A DNA stretch of 8,523 nt from Aeromicrobium sp. (GTDB lineage: Bacteria; Actinomycetota; Actinomycetes; Propionibacteriales; Nocardioidaceae): contig JALRKU010000044.1 of assembly GCA_023254755.1 (NCBI GenBank), forward strand, positions 1-8,523, read 5' to 3'. A model generated the notes under the pieces. That model was not told the origin of the DNA. It saw nothing but the letters and a program-made list of their open reading frames with translations, and ran no database searches. Positions within the stretch are counted from its first letter, which is position 1. The number at the start of each line of letters is the position of its first letter. This document shows positions 1-7,322 of the stretch, one piece after another. The translations under genes and the position numbers were made by a program.

Positions 1-1
1 G

Positions 2-1327
2 GCGTTCGTCGTCGTCCTCCTGGCGCCGCCGCTGACCGCCGCCGCGACGGACCTCTCGACAGGTCTCGCGGTGCTTCCCGCGACCGGCGCGGCTGCAGCA
101 TCCGTCGCCGCCGCGACCCGCCGGCGACGCCTCGGTGCACCGATCTGGACCCTGGCCGTCGGTGCCGCGGCGCTCGCCGCCGTGGTCTTCCTGCCCTCGG
201 CCGGACTCGTCGCGGTCGGCGTGCTGCTCGTCGCGGCACGCCCGCCGCTGCGCGAGGCCGCCGTCGTCGTCGTCGCGGTGCTCGCAGGCGTCGGCGCGTG
301 GGTCTGGTCCGCGGGTGCCGCGACAGTCGGGGCCACGGCACGAGCCACCGGTCGATCGCTGGCCGACGGCGGCGCCGGCCTGGCCGGCTGGCCCGTGTGG
401 TGGCGCTCGACGGACCACGGGCTCGTCAGCGGTGTCCCGCTCGCGGTGCTGGCCGGGGTGGGTGTGCTCGCGGCCGGAGCGGTCGCGGTGTCGCTGCGAC
501 GACGTCCCGTCGCGGCTCTCGCCGTCCTCGTCGGCGTCGTGCTGGCGGCGACGGCACCCGCCGTCCTCGGCACCGCGCACTCCGTGACGGGACTCGTCGC
601 GCCCCTGGTCGTCGCCGTCGCCGCTGCCCTGGGTCTGGTCGTCGACGCCGAGCTCCCCCGCGGCGGCCTCCGCCGGTCCGCGGCCGCCGGCCTGGCCGGT
701 GTCGCGGTGACCTGCGCGGTCGCGTCGGTTGTCACCCTCGTCGTGGTGCGCGCCGACGCCGACGTGCTGGCCGACTACGTCGGCAACGTCGAGACCACCG
801 CCCGGCGCACCGGAACCATCGAGCTGGCCGACACCGACGTGGGCCCTCGGCTGATCCCTCCGTCGGTCGGCACCCCGACGGTCGCCGAGCTGTTCGCCGA
901 GAGCGCCGGCGTCGAGGTCCTCCGTGCGGGCAACGACCTGCGGGTCGCCAACCCCGTCGGCTTCCTCAAGCTCGCGACGATCGTCGACGGCGTGCTCTCA
1001 CCGGCGCCCGAGCCCGGATCGTGCGGCACCCTCGTCCGGCGCACCGCGAGCGACGATCCGGTCGTCGTCGGCGAGGTCCCGAGTCGTGCGCCGCGCGCCG
1101 ACGACTGGGTCGCGGTCGACTACGTCGCGAGCCAGGACGACACCGCGTCGCTGGCGATCGACGGCGCGGCCCGTGAGCTGCCCGTCGTCCGGGGGCCGCA
1201 CACCTACCTGGTCCGGATCGGCGCGGCCCCCGTCGAGCAGGTGGCCCTGACGGTGAGCACCCCGGGATCCACCGTCTGCGTCGCCCGCGTCCGGGTCGGT
1301 CCGCTCATCGCCTCGGAGTTCTCATGA
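2..1327 (+). CDS. Polytopic membrane protein with C-terminal extracytoplasmic domain (5'-truncated by window edge)
   Basis: The reading frame is open from the first complete codon at position 2, and what enters the window is already hydrophobic, so the true start lies upstream; the GTG at 71 is only an internal candidate. About six further membrane segments can be seen at roughly 134-196, 254-307, 428-496, 509-571, 584-646 and 680-751. They are separated by short arginine-rich turns and one longer loop with a tryptophan-rich WPVWW motif near 389-403. After 752 comes a soluble domain of about 190 residues, probably beta-rich and outside the membrane. It holds two cysteines (codons at 1022 and 1277) that could form a disulfide. 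A membrane bundle followed by an outer domain is the architecture of GT-C glycosyltransferases, but the part that would carry the catalytic aspartate is missing, so I assign no activity. The stop TGA overlaps the next ATG (ATGA), implying co-translation with the acyltransferase. The coding call is firm; the function is unknown. Confidence 0.8.
   Translation, partial: AFVVVLLAPPLTAAATDLSTGLAVLPATGAAAASVAAATRRRRLGAPIWTLAVGAAALAAVVFLPSAGLVAVGVLLVAARPPLREAAVVVVAVLAGVGAWVWSAGAATVGATARATGRSLADGGAGLAGWPVWWRSTDHGLVSGVPLAVLAGVGVLAAGAVAVSLRRRPVAALAVLVGVVLAATAPAVLGTAHSVTGLVAPLVVAVAAALGLVVDAELPRGGLRRSAAAGLAGVAVTCAVASVVTLVVVRADADVLADYVGNVETTARRTGTIELADTDVGPRLIPPSVGTPTVAELFAESAGVEVLRAGNDLRVANPVGFLKLATIVDGVLSPAPEPGSCGTLVRRTASDDPVVVGEVPSRAPRADDWVAVDYVASQDDTASLAIDGAARELPVVRGPHTYLVRIGAAPVEQVALTVSTPGSTVCVARVRVGPLIASEFS
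1315..1318 (+). promoter_or_regulatory. Ribosome binding site of the acyltransferase gene
   Basis: GGAG lies five bases before the ATG at 1324, inside the last codons of the upstream gene. Good spacing and the ATGA stop/start overlap both support this start over any internal one, and fit translational coupling. Confidence 0.65.
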
Positions 1328-2517
1328 CGATCCAGCAGCACCCACGGGTCGACCGCTTCCCCGCGGTCGACGGACTGCGCGCGATCGGCGCGATCGCCGT
1401 GCTGTTCACGCACGTCGCGTTCCAGACCGGCATGTACCCGCGTGGCACGCTCGGGTCGCTGCTGTCGCGGATGGACGTGGGTGTCGCGATCTTCTTCGTG
1501 GTGTCGGGCTTCCTGCTCACGCTCGGCTTCGTGCGACCGCTGGCCGAGGGAGGTCGGCCGCAGCGCGTCCGCGACTACGCCGTCAAGCGAGTGCTGCGGA
1601 TCTGGCCGGTGCTCGTCGTCACGGTCGCGGTGGTCTACGTCGTGTTCGACCACGAGCTCGACCGGCCCAAGATCACCCGCCTGCTCACGATGTCGACGTT
1701 GTACGGCGACACCTACTTCGCGAACGGCGTGAGCCAGATGTGGAGCCTCGAGACCGAGGTCGCCTTCTACGTCGCTCTCCCGCTGGTGATGGCCCTGGTC
1801 GCCCGTCTGGGACGCCGGTCGGTGCTGCGGACCACCGCGATCCTCGCCGTCGCGATGGTCGCCCTCAACGTCGTGTGGATCCTCGTCGGTGCCGACCTGG
1901 TGCTCGACACCTTCCCGTTCGCGCACCAGTGGTTCCTCGCCTACCTCGCGTGGTTCGGCGCCGGGGTCGGGCTCGCCGCGGCGTGGGTGGCCCGATCGCG
2001 AGGGGCCCGGGGCCAGTGGCTCGACGTCCTCGAGACGGCCGGATCGCTGCCCGGGGTGTGCTGGACCGTCGCTGCCGCCACGCTGCTCGTGGCGTCGACG
2101 CCGCTGGCGGGACCGCTCGACCTCTCCCCCGGCGCGACCCCCGCGACGGCGCTGGTGAAGTGCCTGGCCTACCTCGTGGTCGGCTGCTGCCTGGTCATTC
2201 CGGCCGTGTTCGGCCCTCGGACGACCTACCGCGCCGTGCTCGAGCACCCCGTGGCGCGCTACCTCGGCCAGATCTCGTACGCGCTGTTCTGCATCCACCT
2301 CGCGGTGCTGCAGCTGGTCATGGAGTGGACCTCCACCGAGTTCTTCACGGGCCGCTTCTGGCTCGTGCTGCCGCTGACCCTGCTGATCAGCGTGGCGGCC
2401 GCGGCCGCCCTGCATCACGTCGTCGAGCGACCCGCCGTCCGACTCGCGGGCCGGCTCACCCGGCGGGGCCAGCCGGCCAGTGCCGCGAAGGCCACCACGC
2501 CCAGCGCCAGCAGCTGA
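1324..2517 (+). CDS. Acyltransferase 3 family membrane O-acyltransferase
   Basis: This 397-residue integral membrane protein matches the acyltransferase-3 family (PF01757), which moves acyl groups such as acetyl or succinyl onto extracytoplasmic sugars or lipids. Visible hallmarks in order: VDGLRAIGAIAVLFTH at residues 15-30, with the family's conserved histidine at 30; GVAIFFVVSGFLL at 53-65; the basic RVLRIWP at 89-95; WSLETEVAFY at 140-149; SYALFCIH at 318-325; and the closing HHVVERP at 364-370. About ten membrane segments are expected and the length is normal, with no extra SGNH domain. It is co-directional with the membrane protein before it (ATGA overlap, GGAG at 1315), so they form one operon. 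Its last 34 codons overlap the 3' end of the opposing AftD-like gene, including the ERP motif. The natural substrate cannot be read from sequence; a glycan or glycolipid made by the neighbouring glycosyltransferases is the likely acceptor (inference). Confidence 0.93.
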   Translation: MTIQQHPRVDRFPAVDGLRAIGAIAVLFTHVAFQTGMYPRGTLGSLLSRMDVGVAIFFVVSGFLLTLGFVRPLAEGGRPQRVRDYAVKRVLRIWPVLVVTVAVVYVVFDHELDRPKITRLLTMSTLYGDTYFANGVSQMWSLETEVAFYVALPLVMALVARLGRRSVLRTTAILAVAMVALNVVWILVGADLVLDTFPFAHQWFLAYLAWFGAGVGLAAAWVARSRGARGQWLDVLETAGSLPGVCWTVAAATLLVASTPLAGPLDLSPGATPATALVKCLAYLVVGCCLVIPAVFGPRTTYRAVLEHPVARYLGQISYALFCIHLAVLQLVMEWTSTEFFTGRFWLVLPLTLLISVAAAAALHHVVERPAVRLAGRLTRRGQPASAAKATTPSASS

Positions 2518-5500
2518 ACCCACGTGAGGTGCCCGGCCCACACCAGCTCACTGCCCCAGGGCCGTGCGACGTAGGCGAGGTAGACAGCACCCAGACCCGC
2601 CCCCACGACGCCGAGCGTCCACCCGACGACGGCCCGGTCGCTGCGCGTGCCGAGCAGGACCGCGACGCCGACGCCGACGGCTGCGGCGACCATCCCGGCC
2701 ACGCCGCCCACGAGGAGCGACGCACCGAGCACGACGACCGACCCGACGACCCGACCGGCCCGCCACGCCTCGACCGGCTCCGGGTCACGGTGGCTCCGCA
2801 GCGGCGCGAAGGCGGCCACCGCGACCAGCAACGCCGTCACGAGCCCGGCCCAGAGGCCGGCTCGATAGGTGCGATCGGGGCCGAACGTCAGGTCGACCTG
2901 TTCGGACGACTCCGCGAGTCGCCAGCCCTGCTGCCAGCCGTCGAGCGTCAGCGGGTCGAGCGCGAGGTTCTCCTGCTGGGCGCTCCAGCCCTCGTTCTGG
3001 TTGACCCGCAGCAGGAGCAGCTGTCCGGCGCGGCCGTCGCGCAGGTCGACCGTCGTGCGCTGCTGGTCCTCGTCGGCGGTCGCGGCCGTGCCGGTCGTCG
3101 TGGCCGAGGTCGGGCCGAGACGCAGCCCCACCGGCCGCACGGCACCCGTTCCACGCACCGTGACCCGGTGCTCCCCTGCCTGCATCGCGATCTGCTCGGT
3201 GCCGCAGAGCACGGCCTCGACGTCGCGCCCCGCGTAGAGGTCGGCGTCGCTGCCGGTGAGCCGGGTCCGGATCGTCTCGCCGTCGACCTCGACGTCGGGG
3301 CCGGTGCCGCACCGCCGCACCTGGTCGCGGGTCGAGATCACCTCGGCGTCGTCGTCGTTCCAGGTCAGCTCGCTCACCCCCACCGGCAGGTCGCGCCCGG
3401 TGCCGTCGATCGAGCTGCCGCTCACGGCGGCGTCGTCGGCGACGAAGCGCACCGTGACCCGATCGGTCGTGACCGGTCGGAAGCGGACCGCTCCACCGGT
3501 CAGCTCCAGGTCCCGCGTGCGTCCGTCGCCCAGGTCGAGCACGACCCGCGTCGGAGTGGAGGCCACCAGACCCAGTGCGGTCGAGACCTCGAGCCGGTCG
3601 AGTCGCCGCGGCTCGTCCCACCGGAACGTGAGCGACGGATCGCCGTCGGTCGCACCGGCGACCCACCCGGTGTGCTCGTCGCCGTCGACGACCGCGAGGG
3701 CGCCGGACCGGGCGTCGTGCACCGCCTGCGAGCTGGCCGACACCTGCAGGTCGGACCCGCGCTGGATCAGGTCCGTCAGACCCTGCGCTCCCCACGGAGA
3801 GACCGTGAGCCGCGGCGCGTAGTCAGCGGCAGCAGGCAGCGACAGGACGCGGTCGAGGACCCGCCCGTCCTCGCCGAGCCGCTCGTTCGCCGGAGCGCAC
3901 CGCACGTCGTCGTCGACGAGCAGGCAGCCGTCGCGATCGCCCGCGTCCATCGCCAGGGCGATCGTGGCGGGCGCTCCCCAGGGGTCGGGTGCGGTCGGCA
4001 GCACCAGCGGCCGTGACACGTCGAGCCCGTCGACGTCGACCTCCGACAGCCGCAGCGGCTGCAGCAGGTCCGACCGGGCCTCGACCGTCAGCGACCGCGT
4101 GCTCCCGGCCGGGAGCTCGATCGTGGTCGTGTCGCCCGGCGCCAGATCGGTGCGGACCCGGCCTGCATCGGTCACGACGGCGAGCGAGCGGGTGCGGGCA
4201 CCCTGGACGGCCGGAGCGGAGAGGGTCACCCGCTCGACGGACCGCGGTGCGTCGAACCGCACCGTGATCGCGTGGCGTCCCCCGATCGCCTGGCCCGAGA
4301 CCCAGGCGGTCGAGCCGTCGCCGTCGAACGCCGCGAACGGCTGCTCCGAGGGGACGAGCTCGGCGAAGAAGCCCACGTCGGACGCCGACGAGGTCGCCGT
4401 GACGGACTCGGCGCCACGCAGCTCGGGCACCGACAGCCAGCGGCGCGCCGTCCCCGTGTCGTAGTCGCGGACCGGACGCGACGTGCGCCACGGCTCGTCG
4501 ACGGCGATCGACGCCGACCGGTTGTCGTGCACCCGGCCGTAGTCGACCTCCTGACGACGCGAGCCGTCGGTCAGGACCCAGTCGTCGGGGGTGTCGGTGG
4601 CGTCGACGTCGCGGGCGAACTCGACGGGCGCGGATCCCACGGCGCCCAGCTCCAGCGACGTCAGCAGCGACGCCGAGTCGCCGACGAAGCGCGTCGGGCG
4701 GTCGATGGCGAACGTCTCGGCGTTCGTCGAGGTCGCCGGAGTGGACGTGACCTCGTAGATCTCGATCGCGTCGTAGCGAGCCTGGCGGCCGTCGTCGACG
4801 AACACCGCCGACCGCTCACCGCCGTCGAGGCGGGTGTCACCGCCGACCGGTGGGCCGAACCGTGCCACCTTCACCAGGCCCGGGGTCTGCTCGATGGCTT
4901 GGTGGACTCGCGCCAGGCTCGGCGTCGACTGGTTCGGGAACAGGTCGTTGCGGACCAGGATCCGCCCGACGCCGGCCCGTGCCAGGTAGTCGCGCAGGCC
5001 CTCGGAGCCCTCGCCGTTCACGAGCCGGGACTCGATCGCGTCCATCATCCGGATGTTCGCCCCAGGCACCAGCGGGATGACGCTGCGCGTGGCCCACGGC
5101 GCCGCCGACAACGCCTGGATCGCCTCGTCCATCGGGCGACCCCACAGGTAGTCGCCGAACGGGGACCCGGGTGTCACGTAGGTGCGGCGACCGTCCTCGT
5201 GGTCCTCGAGCCACCGCGTCGCCTGCTTCCAGTACTCCGGGGTGGACGACACGCTGCCGGCCGAGGCCAGCCCGGCCGACGACCAGACGACGCTCGCCGA
5301 GCCCACGAACGCCACCGCGACCAGCGTGACGACGCCGGTGCGCAGGACCCGCAGCTCGGGCAGCACGGTGCGCCGACCGTCGACCAGGGCCGTGCCGACG
5401 ACGGCCACCAGGTGGACCAGCCCGAGCACCAGCGGCACCCGGACGAGGACGTCCCACTTGTGGGTGTTGCGCAACGGGGCGCCGAGACCGTCGAGGAAGC

Positions 5501-6548
5501 CGTTGAGGTGCGCCGCGATCGCGCCCTGCGGATCACCCAGGTGCCCCATCGTCACGAGGAACAGACCGGCGAACAGGCTCACCAGCAGGAACCGACGCTC
5601 CGGCAGGTCGCGCCGGGCCAGCCCCAGCACCCCGACCACCACGATGATCCCGCCCTGCAGGATCACCATCGGATCGGTCAGCAGCTCGCGGCCGGCGCTG
5701 TAGTCGCCCGACACGTACGGCACCCACTTGGTCGTGCCCCGCAGGGCGTCGGCGATCGTGGCCGGCGCCGTGGTCGCCGAGGCGCTCTCGATGTAGTCCA
5801 GGAACGGCGGGCTGTACCGGCCCAGCACCAGCAGTGGCACCAGCCACCACAGCGTGGCCATCACGACGAACAGCCCCGACCACAGGCCGAGCCGCACCGA
5901 GCGCCACGAGAACCGGCGGGTCAGCACCCACAGCGCCGCGAGCGGCACGATCGCGGCCGACGCGACGGCGTTGACGCCGCCGACGCAGGCGGCGGCGAAG
6001 CCCGTCCTGGCGGACTGGCGCCAGATGACTCCCTTCCCCTGAGCCGCGAGGACGAGCGGGATGAGCACCCACGGAGCGATCGACGACGGCCAGTCCTCGA
6101 TCGAGATCGGTCCGGTGTTGGTGAGCATGCGCGGCGACAGCGCGAACGCGAATCCGCCGAAGATCCGCGCCCATCCTGAACCGATGCCGAGCACCCCGGC
6201 GAGCTTGACGATGCCGAGGAAGCCGACGACGAGCACGAGCGTCCACCACAGTCGCTGGACGACCCACGGCGGCAGACCGACCGCGTCGCCGAGCAGGAAG
6301 AACGGCCCCATCGGGAACAGGTATCCGTAGGCCTGGTTCTGCACCTGGCCGAAGTTCCCGAGCGGGTCCCACAGGTGCAGGATCTTCTCCAGCATCAGGC
6401 CGGGACGCTCGGACAGGTCGTACTTCGTGTCGTTGACGATCATGCCGGGCGACTGCACGAAGGCGATCGCCGCGAGCAGCGCGCAGCAGGCGAGCAGCCG
6501 CAGGCGCCAGACCAGGCGCGGCGCGACCCGAGCGGGGGCGTCGGTCAT
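2415..6548 (-). CDS. AftD-like alpha-(1->3)-arabinofuranosyltransferase (DUF3367 GT-C family) with two F5/8-type carbohydrate-binding modules
   Basis: This 1377-residue membrane protein matches the AftD family, close to the roughly 1400 residues of mycobacterial AftD. That enzyme uses decaprenyl-phosphoryl-arabinose to add alpha-1,3 arabinofuranose branches outside the membrane. After the first membrane helix (about 14-32) comes NDTKYDL (39-45), where GT-C enzymes carry the catalytic aspartate, then HLWDPLGNFGQVQNQAYGYL (58-77) and FPMGPFFLLG (78-87), family signatures. About ten helices run to residue 425. A soluble part of about 800 residues follows, with GSPFGDYLWGRPMDE (461-475). Two discoidin (F5/8 type C)-like modules, at about 720-838 and 933-1050, each hold a DGD..T.WV motif (743-750 and 955-963). 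Cysteine pairs 875/884 and 1080/1115 could be disulfides. Four or five C-terminal helices (1230-1360) precede a basic tail. ATG 6548 overlaps the methyltransferase stop (ATGA), so both share a transcript. The family call is secure; arabinose as the sugar here is inferred. The 3' end overlaps the acyltransferase gene antisense. Confidence 0.92.
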   Translation of the reverse strand: MTDAPARVAPRLVWRLRLLACCALLAAIAFVQSPGMIVNDTKYDLSERPGLMLEKILHLWDPLGNFGQVQNQAYGYLFPMGPFFLLGDAVGLPPWVVQRLWWTLVLVVGFLGIVKLAGVLGIGSGWARIFGGFAFALSPRMLTNTGPISIEDWPSSIAPWVLIPLVLAAQGKGVIWRQSARTGFAAACVGGVNAVASAAIVPLAALWVLTRRFSWRSVRLGLWSGLFVVMATLWWLVPLLVLGRYSPPFLDYIESASATTAPATIADALRGTTKWVPYVSGDYSAGRELLTDPMVILQGGIIVVVGVLGLARRDLPERRFLLVSLFAGLFLVTMGHLGDPQGAIAAHLNGFLDGLGAPLRNTHKWDVLVRVPLVLGLVHLVAVVGTALVDGRRTVLPELRVLRTGVVTLVAVAFVGSASVVWSSAGLASAGSVSSTPEYWKQATRWLEDHEDGRRTYVTPGSPFGDYLWGRPMDEAIQALSAAPWATRSVIPLVPGANIRMMDAIESRLVNGEGSEGLRDYLARAGVGRILVRNDLFPNQSTPSLARVHQAIEQTPGLVKVARFGPPVGGDTRLDGGERSAVFVDDGRQARYDAIEIYEVTSTPATSTNAETFAIDRPTRFVGDSASLLTSLELGAVGSAPVEFARDVDATDTPDDWVLTDGSRRQEVDYGRVHDNRSASIAVDEPWRTSRPVRDYDTGTARRWLSVPELRGAESVTATSSASDVGFFAELVPSEQPFAAFDGDGSTAWVSGQAIGGRHAITVRFDAPRSVERVTLSAPAVQGARTRSLAVVTDAGRVRTDLAPGDTTTIELPAGSTRSLTVEARSDLLQPLRLSEVDVDGLDVSRPLVLPTAPDPWGAPATIALAMDAGDRDGCLLVDDDVRCAPANERLGEDGRVLDRVLSLPAAADYAPRLTVSPWGAQGLTDLIQRGSDLQVSASSQAVHDARSGALAVVDGDEHTGWVAGATDGDPSLTFRWDEPRRLDRLEVSTALGLVASTPTRVVLDLGDGRTRDLELTGGAVRFRPVTTDRVTVRFVADDAAVSGSSIDGTGRDLPVGVSELTWNDDDAEVISTRDQVRRCGTGPDVEVDGETIRTRLTGSDADLYAGRDVEAVLCGTEQIAMQAGEHRVTVRGTGAVRPVGLRLGPTSATTTGTAATADEDQQRTTVDLRDGRAGQLLLLRVNQNEGWSAQQENLALDPLTLDGWQQGWRLAESSEQVDLTFGPDRTYRAGLWAGLVTALLVAVAAFAPLRSHRDPEPVEAWRAGRVVGSVVVLGASLLVGGVAGMVAAAVGVGVAVLLGTRSDRAVVGWTLGVVGAGLGAVYLAYVARPWGSELVWAGHLTWVQLLALGVVAFAALAGWPRRVSRPASRTAGRSTT

Positions 6549-7279
6549 CGGCGCCGCCCCACGAGGACGAGGTTCCAGGTGGCCAGCTCCCGCACCACCG
6601 GGACCCGCACCAGCCAGTGCATCCAGCGCGGCAGGTAGCGCGGGAACGCCTGCACGTCGACCAGGTCGGCGTCACGGTGCAACCAGCGCAGGCCGCTGTG
6701 CACCGTGACGGCGAACAGCGACTCGCCGAAGACGTTCTTGGGGTCGTGCCCGTGCTTGCGTGCGTACCGGCGACGGGCGCGGTGCCCGCCCAGGAAGTGC
6801 CAGGGAGCGGTCTCGTGGCCGCCCCACGGACCCCACCACAGGGTGTACGCGATGACGACGAGGCCACCGCGGCGTGTCACGCGCACCATCTCGTCGGCCA
6901 TCGTCCACGGCTCGGGCACGTGCTCGAGCACGTTCGACGAGTAGCTGATGTCAAAGGTCTCGTCGGCGAACGGCAGCTGCAGCCCGCTGCCGATCACCAT
7001 GTCCTCCATCGACGTGCCACGGCCCGCGAGCTCGCCGTGATCCGCCTCGACACCGATGTAGCGAGCCCCTGCGGCCCGGAACGCCTCGGCGAAGTACCCG
7101 GGACCGCCACCGACGTCGAGCAGCAGGCGTCCGTCGAGCGGCTCGTAGTGCTGCACCTGGCGCACCGAGTCGTCGGCGAGGGGGCCGTAGAAGCGGTCGG
7201 GGTCGGACTGCTCGTGACCGAACGCCCGGAACAACCGCCACGAACGCCCCAACGTGTGGCGGAACCGGTGCTCTGTCAC
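6545..7279 (-). CDS. Class I SAM-dependent methyltransferase (type 11)
   Basis: A cytoplasmic 244-residue protein with the Rossmann methyltransferase fold. Motif I is LLLDVGGGPG at residues 52-61 (SAM-binding glycine loop), the acidic end of strand beta2 is GVEAD at 76-80, LQLPFADETFDISYS at 100-114 covers the adenine-contact and motif II region, and NVLEHVPEP at 116-124 follows, typical of the methyltransferase type 11 family (PF08241). The C-terminal third is rich in tryptophan, histidine and arginine and may contact a lipid or glycan substrate at the membrane face. The GTG at 7279 is chosen because the frame stays open far upstream but holds no other ATG, GTG or TTG until inside the opposing glycosyltransferase gene (7426), and family similarity begins at once. 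No good Shine-Dalgarno precedes it. The stop overlaps the start of the AftD-like gene, so a shared pathway is likely. The size and divergent partner resemble mycobacterial Rv0224c, from memory. The acceptor is unknown. Confidence 0.92.
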   Translation of the reverse strand: MTEHRFRHTLGRSWRLFRAFGHEQSDPDRFYGPLADDSVRQVQHYEPLDGRLLLDVGGGPGYFAEAFRAAGARYIGVEADHGELAGRGTSMEDMVIGSGLQLPFADETFDISYSSNVLEHVPEPWTMADEMVRVTRRGGLVVIAYTLWWGPWGGHETAPWHFLGGHRARRRYARKHGHDPKNVFGESLFAVTVHSGLRWLHRDADLVDVQAFPRYLPRWMHWLVRVPVVRELATWNLVLVGRRR

Positions 7280-7285
7280 CCGCGC

Positions 7286-7291
7286 ACGATA
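7286..7291 (-). promoter_or_regulatory. Candidate -10 element for a leaderless methyltransferase-aftD-like transcript
   Basis: Read on the minus strand, TATCGT fits the actinobacterial TANNNT -10 pattern and ends exactly six bases before the GTG start at 7279. Transcription would then begin at, or within a base of, the start codon. The lack of a convincing Shine-Dalgarno fits a leaderless mRNA, which is common in actinobacteria. No clear -35 hexamer is visible at 16-18 bases, so the call rests on the -10 and its spacing. Confidence 0.4.
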
Positions 7292-7316
7292 CCCCGCACC
7301 TGGACCACTTCTCGGG

Positions 7317-7322
7317 TAGCAT
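7317..7322 (+). promoter_or_regulatory. Candidate -10 element for the GT4 glycosyltransferase gene
   Basis: TAGCAT matches TANNNT and would place the transcription start near 7329, giving a leader of about 92 bases. No recognisable -35 lies at the usual distance (around 7293-7299). Its upstream region would overlap that of the divergent methyltransferase promoter (about 7294-7314), so one bound protein could affect both. This is a single weak hexamer in a GC-rich region and is tentative. Confidence 0.35.

Noticed and set aside
1204..2541. Open frame on the minus strand, 445 codons, opposite the acyltransferase
   Set aside because: The acyltransferase frame has all family motifs; the antisense product is charged low-complexity sequence rich in H, R, E and G.
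2415..2541. Bidirectional terminator between the convergent genes
   Set aside because: The coding regions overlap and no stable hairpin followed by a T-run was found at either stop codon.
1740..4016. Long open frame on the plus strand, 758 codons, spanning the acyltransferase and the AftD-like gene
   Set aside because: It crosses two well-supported genes in other frames and encodes an arginine/proline/glycine-rich product with no domain. It is a typical stop-poor shadow in GC-rich DNA.
4272..6179. Long open frame on the plus strand, 635 codons, opposite the AftD-like gene
   Set aside because: It is antisense to a conserved family along its whole length, with low-complexity R/Q/H/D-rich composition and no recognisable motif.
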